Source: Cephalotus follicularis (taxonomy: Eukaryota; Streptophyta; Magnoliopsida; Oxalidales; Cephalotaceae). Taken from it: a DNA stretch of 64,000 nucleotides. Position 1 is the first letter of the stretch. Each line of letters opens with the position of its first letter. Under the pieces are notes generated by a model, which did no database searches, was not told the origin of the DNA, and saw only the letters and a program-made list of their open reading frames with translations. The DNA lies in the NCBI GenBank assembly GCA_001972305.1, contig BDDD01002237.1, positions 110,790 to 174,789 of the forward strand, in the 5' to 3' direction. Shown in pieces: positions 10,901-23,027 of this stretch. Position numbers and translations under genes: made by a program.

Positions 10901-12471
10901 ATGGTCGATGCGAGAAGAGGAAGAGGAAAAAGAAGAAACGCGAACGCACAAAAAAACGAGGATGATAATTCACCGAGCACAATTTTAAACAGATTGGCTC
11001 AAGTTATTGCCGACAACAACGACAATAATCATCAAGAGCATCCACCCTCAAGACCGACGCTAGAGCAGTTTGTGAGCCACAATACGAAAATCTTTTCGGG
11101 AACAACCGATCCTTGGGAAGCGGAAGCATGGATCCAAGGGAACGAGAAGATTTTTAGAGCGATGGATTGCACAGACCGAGAGAAAGTAGAGTTTTCAATA
11201 TACAAGTTGGATGGAGAAGCGGATCAATGGTGGTGTATGGTTGAGAGAACCAAGACGCGTCGAGAAAGAGAGGTGATGACGTGGGAAGAGTTCAAAGAAA
11301 TATTTATGAACAAATATTTTCCGCAAGCTTTGAAAGATAAGATGGAGGAAGATTTTCTCCAACTGTAACAAGGTGAGTCTGAAATAGTGGCTCAATATGA
11401 GGCAAATTTAAGTGTCCACAGAAGAGAGAAGGGCTACTAGATTTTCTTATGGTTTGAAGCCTTATATCCGAAGGCTGGTGATAGCACAAGACCTGCAAAC
11501 GTACGATGCAATTTTGAGATGTGCATTGAGGATTGAGATTGATAGCAAAAGATATCAGCAAAAACGGACGGAGCAAGGACACGGGAAGAGGAAGGCTAGT
11601 GAATCCTCCAATAACAAGAATAAGAAAGCAAGGTCCGATGGAGGACAGGACTCAAAAATTTGTCAAGAATGTGGGAAAAGACACCGTGGGAAATGTTTAT
11701 ACGGGACGGGAGTGTGTTACAAATGTGGAAAGCAAGGACACTTAGCTAAAGAGTGTCAACAAGGACTAAACCAAGCCCAGAATCAAAGGACGATCAGATG
11801 CTACAACTGTGGACAGGAAGGTCACATGTCCAAGCAATTCACCCAACCAAAGATGGGAGGGCAAGGAGGAAATGGAGCCCATCAACAAAGCGCAACAGCA
11901 AGAACCTATGCCATGGCGGCTGAAGAGGTGGAAAATCCCAATGACGTGGTGACAGGTACTTTTCCCGTATGCTCTAGATCTGCATATGTATTGTTTGATA
12001 CGGGAGCGACGCATTCTTTTGTGTCTTTATCTTTTGCACGATATTTAAGTACCCCATCACAAGATATGGAGATAGGTTTAGCTGTTGAAACCCCAAGTGG
12101 TAATACTTTGGTGGCTGATAAAGTATATAAGTCTTGTAACCTAATATTATGTGATAGGATGATGCTAGTAGACTTAGTACCTCTAGCAATCCTAAAGTTT
12201 GACGTCATACTAGGCATGGATTGGCTTTCAGCGAATCATGCTAGTGTTGACTGTTTTAAGAGGGAAGTTAGGTTTGCTATACCGGAGCAACTTGAGTTTG
12301 TTTTCCGAAGCATGGGAGCCAGTGAACCCTTAAAGATCATATCGTCGATGCAAGCTAAGCGATTATTGGAAAGAGGATGTGAAGGCTATCTTGCCTATGT
12401 GATGGATACCGATAAAGAGAAGATCAAGATAGAAGAGTTACATATTGTTAATGAGTTCACCGATGTTTTCC
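10901..12471 (+). pseudogene. gag-pro: Ty3/gypsy gag and protease (element B), broken
   Basis: The start at 10901 gives a basic N-terminus and then the retrotransposon gag domain (AEAWIQGNEKIFRAMD, WEEFKEIFMNKYFP). A TAA at 11366 and a frameshift near 11405 interrupt it; the frame resumes by 11412. Two zinc knuckles follow: one intact CX2CX4HX4C near 11720-11760 (CYKCGKQGHLAKEC), and a second whose last Cys is Phe (11799-11840). The aspartic protease has its catalytic motif DTGATHSF near 11998 and the downstream ILGMDWLSANH block near 12212. The reading ends at 12471, where LTR sequence is fused in mid-pol, giving a short false tail to 12506. Gag would form the particle and protease would cut the polyprotein. 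RT is not attached here; the homologous continuation is found inside element D. Confidence 0.9.
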
Positions 12472-13095
12472 GACGCTTTGAGCTACAGACAAAATGCAAA
12501 ATCTGACTTTTTGGCATTTTGTGAGTAAAAATCTTTAATTTTGGACATGTGGCAGGCCAGGGGAGGATGATATGAGATGTTATCAGGTGATCTAACAGGT
12601 GTAATCACTTGGATTGGCTAAAATTGAGAACATGGGCTACCAAGAGAGGGAATTGAGTTATGTGAGAGGGGGAGAAGACTTGCCTCCCAAGTAACCATGC
12701 TATTTAATGGCAAAGGGGGTTGAACTCAGTCATTTTGGCTGAGAAAGAAAGTGCTACTGCTGAGAGTGAAGTGGAGAATTCTTGGAGAGCAAAAGAGAAA
12801 GAAATTCTAAAGCAAAGTAAGGAAATTCTAAACCTATTTATGTCAAAGCTTCCTCTGTTTTGCTTCCAATTTTGTAGAAGATTGTTCAATTGATATCTTA
12901 TTCAATTCTTGATGAATTTTTGAATGTTTTGATGTTCTGGAAACGTTAGGATGTCCTCTTCAACTTTTATGCTTTGCCTGTTTCAAGATTCTATCTTTTT
13001 CTTGATGAAAATTTATGTTTTAAACTGCTGTTTGGGTACTGTTTTATTCTTGGATTATGCAGCAAAATCTTTAAATCCTATCTTGCTCATTTATT
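12472..13095 (+). repeat. Internal fragment of the B LTR
   Basis: This fragment matches 8454-9090 closely from GACGCTTTGAGCTACAG onward, in the same orientation. It is joined on the left to protease sequence of B with no LTR terminus, and on the right to the integrase of A in opposite orientation. Neither joint looks like normal integration, so it is a recombination product. It holds no gene. Confidence 0.85.
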
Positions 13096-14499
13096 GCCCA
13101 TCAGTCTGTGGGTGGAAGGCAGTGCTCAGGTTTTGCTTTGTCCCAAAAGCTGTCTGAAATCTCTTCCAGAAGTTAGAAGTGAAAATCGTATCTTTGTCAC
13201 AGACGATGCTTGCCGGAATGCCTTGCAGCCTCACAATCTCCTTTATGTATAGACGAGCCAACTTGCTCGCTGAGTCAGTAACATGTGTTGGCAGAAAGTG
13301 GGCTGATTTTGTAAGTCTGTCAACAATTACCGACAGTGCATTGTGAAGATTCCGTGTCAACGAAAACCAGAAACAGAATCCATCATCACATGTTCCCATT
13401 TCCACTCTGCCACTGGCAATGGCTGCAACAATCCTGCCCGTCTCTGGTGTTCGACCTTGACCTGTTGACAAGTCAAACACTTCGCAACATACTCGGCAAT
13501 CTCACGTGTCATACCCGACCACCAATAATTCCGCTTCATGTCATGGTACATCTTGGTGCTACCATGATGGATACTATATCGAGATTTATGAGCCGCATAG
13601 AGTAACCCACTCTTCAACCCGTCACAATCAGGAAGGAAAACTCGCCCTTGAAACCTCAGTATACCGTCGGAGTGCATCTGAAAATCTGACTCTGGTTCCA
13701 CATTCTCTCGAATCTCCTGTAGTTCAGGATCATACAGCTGAGCATCCGTTATCTTATCAAGTAATGCTGGCCGTGCTCGAGGACTAGCAATAAAAACTCC
13801 AGGTGATTGTATGAATGGAGTCCATCTCTGGAGATCCTCTAGTAGCTTACATTGTGACACCATCGTGCTAGCAATCATGGCCTTGCGACTCAAGGCATTA
13901 GCGACTACGTTCGCTTTCCCAGAATGGTACTGGATACTGGAATCATAATCATTAAAGAACTCCACCCATCTCCGCTACCTCATGTTCAGTGCATCCTGAC
14001 ATAATAGGTATCTCAAGCTCTTATGATCAGTGAAGATCTCAAATTGTGCCCCATACAGATATTGCCTCCATTTCTGAAGGGCAAACACAATCACAGCCAG
14101 TTCAAGATCATGCGTCGGGTAGTTCCCCTCATATGTCTTTAGCTTCTCTGAAGCATAAGCAATCACTCTGCCTCTTTGCATCAGCAAGAAACCCAAACCC
14201 ATACCCGAAGCATCATTGTAAACTGAAAAATCCTCATTACCCTTAGGTACTGCCAAGATAGGAGCGGAAATCAATCGGCCCTTCAGCTCTCAGAAACTAG
14301 CTTCACAACTCTCATCCCAGACAAACAGAGTCTTCTTCTGGGTCAACTGTGTCAATGGCATGGCAATCCTCGAGAAATTCTGGATAAACCTCTGGTAATA
14401 CCCTACCAAGCCAAGGAAACTACGTACCTCAGTCACATTCCACAGTTGCGGCCAATTCCGCACAACCTCTATCTTTGACGGATCCACCGCCAAGCCCTC
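13096..14499 (-). pseudogene. pol: Ty3/gypsy RNase H and integrase (element A), truncated
   Basis: Read on the minus strand. The RT-RNase H connection starts at 14493 ([19 protein letters not shown]). RNase H follows with [10 protein letters not shown] near 14212 and TDHKSLRYL near 14025. Integrase follows from 13965 with an HHCC-type zinc region (about 13500-13610) and the core with [14 protein letters not shown] (about 13320) and HPQTDGQ at 13096-13115. The sequence is cut right after HPQTDGQ, so the catalytic Glu, the C-terminal domain and the polypurine tract are missing. Stops or frameshifts separate the pieces at about 14280, 13970 and 13360-13480. It closely resembles element C. No function is expected. 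Confidence 0.88.
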
Positions 14500-15760
14500 T
14501 CCGGATACTACGTGACCAAGAAAGATGACATGATGAAGCCAAAACTCACACTTACCGAATTTGGCGTAAAACTGCTATTCTCTGAGGATCTGTCCTCAGA
14601 TGACACACATGCTCTTCCTCGTTCGTTGAGTATATCAATATATCATCGATGAACGCCACCACAAACTGGTGCAGGTACGGTCAAAACACGTCATTCATCA
14701 ATCACATAAATGCTGCCAGTGCGTTGGTGACACCAAACGGCATTACCAGGAACTCGTAGTGAGCATATCGTGTCTGGAAGGCAGTCTTCTTAACATCCCC
14801 TTCCCTTACCCTCAGATGATGGTAACTCGATCTCAAATCAAGTTTACAAAATACTCTTGACCCCTGTAGCTGGTCGAAAAATTCCTCGATGTGTGGGAGA
14901 GGATATTTGTTCTTGATCGTGGCTTTATTCAACATTCGGTAGTCAATGCCGAGCCTCATCGACCCGTCTTTCTTCTTCACAAATAGTACAGGGGCACCCT
15001 ATGGGGAAACCCCGGGTCTAACAAAGCCCCTTTCAATCAGATCTTGCAACTGCAGTTTCAACTCTCTTAGTTCTGCAGGAGCCATTCTATACGGTGCCTT
15101 TGACATAGGTGCTGTACCAGGTACGAGGTCGATGACAAACTCCATACTCCTCTTCGGCGGTAAAGACACCAAATCTGCAGGAAATATATCAGGAAATTCA
15201 TTTACAATGGGAATTTCCTCAAGGTTCATACCATTCTCCTTCCTGATGTCAATCACGTAAGCTAAATACTCTTCACATCCCTTCTCAAGATACTTTGCCG
15301 CACGGATGAAGGATATAATTGGTGTTGAGAATCCCTTGTCTCCTGTAAACTGGAAAATAGTACCTTCGAGTAGACAAAAATCCACAGTCTTGCTGTAACA
15401 GTCCATGTGAGCACGATGGGCTGACAGCCAATCCAGTCCCAGAATGTCATCAAAGTCACGAATGGGCAGTACAATCAGGTCCGCATACAAGGAAACACCC
15501 GCCATAGATAAATCGCAACTCCTATACACAGTATTTGTACACATGGAATCTCCAGCAGGTGTACTCACATCCAAGATATATGGCATGCAGTCAGGTATTA
15601 CATCTAAACATGATGAAAATCGTGAGGAGATAAAAGAATGTAATGCCTCAGGGTCCATCAACACTATAGCAGAAAAACCATGAACATACAGTGTACCTCC
15701 AACAACCGAGATAGACTCCAAAACTTCTGTCTGTGTAAGGGTAAAAGCTCAACCTTTTGC
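14500..15760 (-). pseudogene. pol: Ty3/gypsy protease and reverse transcriptase (element A), broken
   Basis: Minus strand. The protease lies in 15721-15300; its active-site block reads MDPEALHSF, so the Gly that normally follows Asp-Ser/Thr (or Asp-Pro in related copies) is Glu. The later block ILGLDWLSAHRAH is clear. The linker with FPADLVSLPP leads to the RT N-terminus (about 15100-14999) and fingers/palm 14980-14702 ([25 protein letters not shown]). After the frame breaks near 14700, the catalytic IDD region is visible in degraded form near 14640-14660. RT would copy the RNA into DNA. The stops and the altered protease active site mark it as dead. Confidence 0.88.
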
Positions 15761-16893
15761 AATACCCTTGCCGGTATCCCTCCTCTACGACGGTCCTGCT
15801 ACAGCACCACTACTACTCATTGTTCCATAGGTACTGTCGCCTGACTCTTCGAGCAATCTCTCACTGCATGACCCGATGCTCCACACCGCAAACGCAATCC
15901 ATTCAACTTCCAGCAATCCTTCTACAGATGACCTACACAGCCACAGTGAAAACAAGCTTTAGATATAGCATTACTCCCTTGACAAGGAGTACCCTGCGTA
16001 GCTGTCTGCTAAGATCTGTTCTTGGATTATTTGGTAGGAGAACCACTGCCTTGCCACTTTGACGATGCTAGCCTAGACTATGGAGAGGTTTGCTTGCTCT
16101 GTTGTACTCGAGCCCTCTCAGCACGGTCCTCACTTGATATACTCTCCAACAGCCTCGCTTTTTGAGCGACCTGTGCAAAAGTTCCTAGCTCCATTGCCCT
16201 AATCCTTGACCGAATATCTGGTCGCAGCCCTCTCAAAAACCTCTGTATTTTCTTCTCTTCATCAGCTACCAGATAGGGTGAGTGTTTGGCTAGCTCCATA
16301 AACCTGGCCTGATATTCGGCCACCGTCATCTGCCCTTGATGCAACTCAAAGAGCTCTGTCTCTCTCTGTTCTTGCTCAATACGAGGTACATAAGTATCAA
16401 CGAACTTCCTCTGGAATCTTTCCCATGTACTATCGAGTCCTGCTGACTCTCACCTTGCCCTGACCATCTCCCACCAGTGGATGGCCTCACCCCACAATGG
16501 GTACACAACAAATTTCAGCTTTTGGTCATCTGTACAGTCCATCACTTCAAAGATTTTCTCCAAATATTGTAACCATCTCTCTGTAGTAGAAGCGTCAAGC
16601 TCCCCATTGAATCTGGGAGGGTTCGGTCTCATGAATCTCTCCAGATTTCTGCCAAACGAATTCCCATCCTCTTATTGGCAATGATCATGAGCCATGTGTC
16701 GTGGCTGAGCCTAAGCATAATAGCGGCGTATCTCCTCCTCATGAGCAGCATTAACAGCCATCTACTATTGAAAGTAATCGGCAATGCAATCTAACGGTTC
16801 CCTCCGATCATGTGGTTCTTGAGGGATGTTTGCCTCTCGAGGGGCATTCCCCTCCGCAGCTCTAGCTCTTGCACGTGTCCTTCTTCTGTCCAT
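15761..16893 (-). pseudogene. gag: Ty3/gypsy gag (element A), broken
   Basis: The start ATG at 16893 gives MDRRRTRARARA, the same opening as gag of element C (40310). Frame pieces at 16632-16450, 16511-16326 and 16344-16078 carry the gag domain (LEKIFEVMDCTDDQKL, WGEAIHWWEM, MTVAEYQARFMELAKHSPYL, RFLRGLRPDIRSRIRAMEL). Further left a first zinc knuckle CX2CX4HX4C is visible near 15930-15970 with an internal TAG, and a second that has lost its first Cys. Several frameshifts separate the pieces. 16894-16986 is a 5' leader with no feature. Confidence 0.85.
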
Positions 16894-16990
16894 TATTGTT
16901 CCTATAAGGAAAGATGTCATTAGTAATCATCTCAAGGAAACAATTCATTAAATTCCAAGGAACTTATCCAAGCTAAGCATATCTGGAATA

Positions 16991-17003
16991 TGATCTAATA
17001 CCA
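16991..17003 (-). other. Decayed Met-tRNA primer binding site (element A)
   Basis: On the minus strand, four bases inside the 5' LTR, TGGTATTAGATCA resembles TGGTATCAGAGCA of element C at the equivalent place, with two changes. This fixes the left end of the 5' LTR of A. Confidence 0.75.
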
Positions 17004-17007
17004 CTGT

Positions 17008-19601
17008 TGTCACACCCCGTTTTTGTAACAACATTTGTATCATGGCAATTTAACATAATATTCGGCTTATACCAATTTTACCGAAAAATTTAAACCCTTC
17101 AAGCAGTTTATCTGTTGCAGAAGCATTCAATTAATAAGCCGAATTAAAACCGTAACATACGTCCCATACCACATGTCACTATTCATTTAAAAATATAATT
17201 AAACCATCATTAAGTTGCCCTCAAACGGAGCGTGATCAATATTCAAAACGAGATACATTATCCATCAGTACAGTAATCCATACTCAAACAGTTATCCCAA
17301 ACTAGCAATTATCCAAAGCATAACTCATCGGTTACAACAACAGAAATTACAATAACAGTTTGACAGTCCTCAATAGGAAATACAATTCCTTTAGCCAACA
17401 TTATTACAATACGATATTCTCCATGCTCGCCATCGTGGTCCCTCTGCATCAATCTGAAATTGTAGCGGGTTAGCCTTTGTCCTCAATCGGCTAAGTAGAG
17501 AAGTTATAAATCCAATTCGGGGTCAATAATAATGCATGTCATGAATGAGTGCACAATGATGTCATACAATATATATATATACTCACAGTGCAAGTGTAAC
17601 CCTATCAGGCTACATCAACACAATCGGTAAACATGTCCTCAAATGAGCCAGACAATCCAATCAGTACGTACGAATCGTCACCACATCATGGCCCCAACGT
17701 CGCACACTCCTACATCAGCCCCGTTTGTGAATTGTTCGAAGCAGGTCAATAGTACAGGTTGCTTAGCACGGCGGCTAAACAATTAATAGGTTAGTAGCGC
17801 GACGGATAGGTAATCAACAGTCACAATCACAGTCCATTTCAAGCAATTTATAAAATAATCACTTGATCAATATATTTGTTATATATATATCAGTCCATTT
17901 TCAAATCACCTAAAAGTTATAAACACTTGAATCATTACATTTTCATTGTATAGAAAATCCTTTAACAGTTCACAGTCATTGGAAAATACTTTTCCCAGTC
18001 ACTCGAAAAAATATATTTAGGCAATTATACATTTTCGTACAAAATAATGATTTGTTTAAAATCATTCAGGTATTTCTAAAATGATAAACATTTTTAGGAA
18101 TCAAACACATTTCAATACACAGTTCAGTTAACAGTACAATATGCAATGCAAACATATGCTCATAATGCATCTAGAGTCGTAGGCGTTGCACCTATGTCTA
18201 CTCCTTTCTCTAAGGCCGGTTATTTCCTTTAACACTCAACTGTTTCTTATAACAGTCGGATGTTTTACTTTAGCAGTTGGCTACTGTCCTTTAGCAGTTG
18301 ACTCTTTTGGGCTAGTACACATGAGCACCCGGCTATTTCTCTTCAACAGCCGACTATCTATACAAACAGTATACATATGATTTTTCCCTGTCATATCTAG
18401 GCAGAATAACGCATGCACAGTTGACTATTTTCCATTAACAATCGGCTATGCACTTTGAATAGTCGACTGTTTTACTTCAACAGTTTGTTGTTCTGGGAAG
18501 CAGTAGCATGCAAACCGTCCAATTTATATCCAAAAATTTATTGTAAGCTACTCTACCATATTCATACCATAGAATATCATCAATAGTCATCATATGGTCC
18601 ACAAAACATAATCACAGTTCATACATTTCCTTCGTTTCAACATAATACCATTGAAAACCAACATTGCCATGCATGCAATCCCATTTATTCACAATCCAGA
18701 ATACAGTGTGCATACAAGGTTAATAAATGACAGTAACCGTGATATTAACCCAACAATTCTCAGTCCATATAATCATGCAATTCATCAATGAACATACATT
18801 TTCTTTGAACTCAAGCTCGTAAGTATAAATCCCCTACCTTTGGTTCCAAGTTAGGAATCCAAAAATCCACCTCTTTGAGTTCCTGTCCAGTAACTATGAG
18901 CCTGCCAGTAGCTCTAAGTCCAAACCAACAGCTCCAAACCCGAGCTTCCCAGCTTGGTTCAACAGTGGAGAATTATTTCCTCCTTTCTCCTTTCTTCTCT
19001 CGATTTACCACTGTGTTTAGCTCAATTTCTCACTGGTTTCTTCTCTTTTCAGGTGCTGGGCAAGAGAGGTGAAGAGGAGAGTGTTTTCTGCAGGCTATTT
19101 CTCTCTCCCTCTTCTTTAGCCCGTTTACATGACACCAAATGCTATTCTCTTCCTCAACAGGCTACATGTACACACATATGTCATTTCCTCTCTCTCCCTC
19201 GACCTACATGCTGCACAAACGTCCCATTTTCCTCCCTTTAGGTCGCATGATGCACAGGGGGCATGCATTTCCTTCCTGTCAGTCACTGCATGTGATTCCT
19301 TCACAAGTTGCTTGAACAGAGCACCATCCAATCGATTGTCTTCTTTATACAGTCGACTCCCCTCCTAACCTGTCGTGCTGTCAAATAGCCTAACAGTCGG
19401 CTGTTATTCCCTCGCAGTCGACTGTTAATGAATAGTCTCCCAGTAGACTGTTTTACTCGACAGCCAGCTATTTTAGTGCACATTTTCCAAAATTAAACTT
19501 ATTACGATAACCCTTAATACTTTTCACCCTAGACGTAATATAACAAGATGTAAAAATAAGAATTCTCATTTATTCAAGATGAAACTACATTGGGAATTAC
19601 A
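17008..19601 (-). repeat. 5' LTR of gypsy element A
   Basis: It starts TGTCACACCCCG next to the primer site and ends GGGAATTACA, about 2.59 kb. It pairs with the split left LTR (221-5648) and looks moderately diverged from it (many single changes and small indels). It carries AGTCGACTG-type palindromes at about 18225-18500 and 19328-19465, many decayed by one base. No gene is supported; ORFs at 18186, 18954 and 19129 match the LTR and have no family motif. Confidence 0.9.
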
Positions 19602-19622
19602 ACAATACATTACACAAAAATC

Positions 19623-19627
19623 CCTGG
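19623..19627. repeat. Left target site duplication of element D
   Basis: CCTGG directly precedes the LTR start TGTTGGCC and is repeated at 26763-26767 directly after the right LTR end TTCCAACA. The 21 bases before it (19602-19622) belong to flank X between A and D. Confidence 0.9.
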
Positions 19628-20410
19628 TGTTGGCCTTTGCCACCCCGATTAAATGTTTACCACATGTTATTTTGATGATTAACAAACGTAAATTACTTGT
19701 ATGTATAATTCTTTAAGTTATAAATGCATTTACTCACTTGATTCTTTGTCCAAAGTTGTGCCAAGATTGTTTATGCAGATACAGGCAATTCCAGCCGACT
19801 GGAGACCAATCCAGTCGACTTCCAAGGCTAGGAGTCGACTCCCAAATGTTGCTAGTCCACTGCATCTTCAACCTAAACCCAGAATCTGCAGAAACAGCAC
19901 ACCAGTCGACTGCCAGGAAATTACAGTCGACTGCCAGGCAATTCCAGTCGACTGCAACAGGGCATCAGTCGACTGCCATGGGTACAATTTGAGGCAGAAG
20001 CTTCTGTATCATTTTTCACCCAGTCCAGCTGACTGAAGCAGGGTACCAGTCGACTTCCAGGGGGTCCAGTCGACTGCCACAGGGGTCCAGTCGACTGCCA
20101 TCAATTGTGCAAAATCTAGTAGTAGGTTTTGAAACTTCCAATTTAGCCTCAACAGCCGACTGAAGCAGGGCATCAGTCGATTGCCCAGACATCCATATTT
20201 ATTACAAGCTTTGTTTAGAGTTGTGCTTCATTGTAAACAAATTCGCTACGAATTTGTAAACACTTAAACTACTACTTTCATTCATACAAGAGAGGTTGTC
20301 TCTTGTATTGCTCGGTTGGAGCAAAGTGTAATTCGCTTGGTTGGAGCGAAAGTTTGTTGGAGCTCGGTTGGAGTTCCAAGCCCGGATTGGGGCATATCTA
20401 GTGAATACTC
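19628..20410 (+). repeat. 5' LTR of copia element D, truncated
   Basis: It matches the 3' LTR (25491 onward) from TGTTGGCCTTTGCC. It has lost about 300 bases, including the TATA-like stretch, at about 20193 with a short TCCA microhomology. It breaks off at GTGAATACTC, where gypsy pol sequence begins, so the end of the LTR, primer site and gag are missing. Confidence 0.9.
19794..20182. promoter_or_regulatory. Array of AGTCGACTG palindromes in the D LTR
   Basis: About thirteen copies of CCAGTCGACTGCC or one-base variants (AGCCGACTG, AGTCGATTG, AGTCCACTG) occur at irregular 20-45 base spacing. The motif is a 10-base palindrome, CAGTCGACTG, with a conserved CC before and CC or A after. Spacing is not in codon register and the sites sit in the likely U3 promoter region. 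Some variants contain RCCGAC or TTGAC, known plant stress-factor core sites. The regulatory role is inferred. Confidence 0.65.
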
Positions 20411-23027
20411 CCGGATCGAGAAGTGGAGTTTACAATTGATGTGAAGGCTATCTTGCCTATGTGATGGATACCGATAAAGAGAAGATCAAGATAGAAGAGT
20501 TACATGTTGTTAATGAGTTCACCGATGTTTTCCCTAAATATTTACCAGGTATGCCACTGGATCGAGAAGTGGAGTTTACAATTGATGTGGTACCAGGAAC
20601 AACTCATATTTCAAAGAGCCCTTACCGAGTTGAAGGATCAATTACAAGAGCTTTTGGATAAAGGATTTATCCGACCGAGTGTATCACCATGGGGCGCACC
20701 GGTATTGTTTGTGAAAAAGAAGGACGGGACAATGAGACTCTTCATAGACTACCGAGAGCTGAATCAAGTCACCATTAAGAACAAGTACCCACTACCAAGG
20801 ATTGATGACTTGTTTGACCAGCTCAAGAATGCTCTATACTTCTCGAAGATTGATCTTCGATCGGGCTACCATCAAGTGAAAGTCAAGAAAGAGGATATAT
20901 TAAAAACTGCTTTTCGGACAAGATATGGGCATTACGAGTTTTTGGTAATGTCGTTTGGATTAATAAATGCTCCAGCGGTGCTTATGAGTTTGATGAACAA
21001 GATCTTCAATGAATTTTTGAATCAGTTCGTTATAGTCTTCATTGATGACATCCTAGTATACACAAAGAGTAGGGAGGAGCACGAGGAGCGTTTAACCCGT
21101 GTATTACAGATACTGCAGAAGGAGCAGCTCTACGCTAAGTTCAGCAAATGCCAGTTCTAGATAGAAGAGGTATCCTTCTTGGGACATGTGATCACACGGG
21201 AGGGCATCTCTATGGATCCCGCTAAGACAGAAGCGATAAGAGAATGGCAGAGACCTACCTCAGTAGCCGAGATACGGAGTTTTCTGGGACTAGCAGGCTA
21301 TTATCGAAGGTTTGTTGAGAACCCGCTCACAAGGTTGACACAGAAGAATGTAAAGTTTGAGTGGTCTGACCAATGCGAGAAGAGTTTCTTGGAGTTGAAA
21401 GAAAGACTGATGAATGCCCCGATATTAGCATTACCGATGGAATTAGACAGTTTTGTGGTGTATAGTGATGCATCTCACAAAGGGCTTGGTTGCGTGCTGA
21501 TGCAACAAGGAAAAGTGATTGCCTATGCTTCCAGGTAGCTTAAAGCACATGAACAGAATTATCCTACGCATGATTTGGAATTGGCCGCAGTTATCTTCGC
21601 GCTGAATATTTGGAGACACTGTCTATATGGAGCGAAGTGTGAAATCTTCACCGACCACAAAAGCCTCAAGTATATTTTCACCCAAAAGGAGTTAAACATG
21701 AGGCAAAGGAGATGGTTAGAGCTTATCAAAGATTACAATTTCACCATTCAATACCATCCGGGTAAAGCGAATGTTATGGCAGACGCCCTAAGTCGAAAAA
21801 GTACGGGGAACTTGGCGATGATGATCACTACAAAGGAAGATTTGATAAGAGATTTCCAAAGGATGAACTTGGAAGTGATAAGACAAGAAGAAGGGGCTTC
21901 CCTATTTCAAGTCATAGCACAACCTTCTCTAGTTGAGAGAATAAAGCAAAGTCAGTTTGAGGACTTGGAATTTAAGGAAATAGCAGAGGGAGTAAAGAAT
22001 GGAAAAGTATCGCGCTTCAACTTGGGAGCCGAAAACATATTGAGATTCGATACAAGATTATGCGTTCCAGATAAGGCAGAATTTAAAGAGGAACTAATGA
22101 CGGAAGCACATAGTTCAAATTTCTCAGTACACACTGGAAGTACAAAGAAGTATAGAGATTTGCGAGATCTCTATTGGTGGAATAATATGAAAAGAGAAAT
22201 AGCAGACTTTGTGTCAAGATGTCTTGTTTGTCAACAAGTGAAAGCTGAGCATCAGTTGCCGAAAGGAACCTTACAGTCGCTTCCCATACCAGAATGGAAG
22301 TGGGAGCATATTAGTATGGACTTCGTGACAGGACTGCCAAGGACCGCTAAAGGGAATAATGCAATATGGGTGATTGTGGATCGTTTAACGAAGTCGGCTC
22401 ATTTTCTACCAATCAAGGACAGTCATTCATTGAGTCAACTAGCAAGGATTTGTGAAAAAGAGATCATTAGATTACATGGTGTACCAGTATCGATCGTTTC
22501 GGATAGAGATCCCCATTTCACGTCACGCTTTTGGACTAGTTTACAGAATGCTTTGGGTACAAGGTTGAATTTCAGTACGGTGTACCATCCGCAAACAGAC
22601 GGGCAATCAGAACGGACTATAAAGACTTTGGAAGACATGTTACGTGCTTGTGTTATAGATTTCCAAGGGAATTGGGAACATCATGTTACTCTGATTGAGT
22701 TTGCTTACAACAACAGTTTCCAAGCAAGCATACAGATGGCACCTTTTGAAGCACTTTATGGACGAAGATGTCGAACGCCTATCTGTTGGGAAGAGGTGGG
22801 AGAACGGAAGTTATTGGGACCAGAAATGGTACAAGTAACTACTGAAAAAGTAAAACTGATTCAAAAACGCCTCTTAACGGCCCAAAGTAGACAGAAGAGC
22901 TATGCGGACAAGAGACGAAGAGAGTTACAGTTGGAAGTGGGAGATCGTGTTTTTCTCAAGGTATCGCCATGGAAAGGAGTGATGCGGTTTGGCAAGAAGG
23001 GAAAGCTTAGTCCCCGATACATTGGAC
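20411..23027 (+). pseudogene. pol: Gypsy element B pol fragment carried inside copia element D
   Basis: After a 31-base copy of a downstream stretch, the sequence from 20444 continues B pol: end of protease region, RT, RNase H and integrase. RT shows [24 protein letters not shown] and the catalytic [11 protein letters not shown] near 21040. A frameshift lies near 20625 (a short deletion after SKSPYR), a TAG at about 21158 replaces an expected Trp, and a TAG at 21538 is shared with the other B copy. RNase H and integrase follow in one frame from 21575, with Asp249, Asp310 and Glu346 as in 5716-7691. The gypsy sequence stops after YIGP at 23027 and copia pol follows in the same orientation. It is not functional as it stands. 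Confidence 0.92.

Noticed and set aside
13336..13787. Plus-strand ORFs of about 90 codons
   Set aside because: They are antisense shadows of the A integrase on the minus strand.
221..19606. A target duplication around the A LTRs
   Set aside because: The five bases before 221 (AAAAC) and after 19601 (ACAAT) do not match, so I cannot show that the two LTRs come from one insertion by this test, although their length and sequence pair well.
19794..20182. Palindromic repeats with spacers of 20-45 bases that look like a CRISPR array
   Set aside because: The repeats are only about 10-14 bases, imperfect and irregularly spaced, lie inside a plant LTR that is duplicated at 25655-26160, and no cas-like gene is present.
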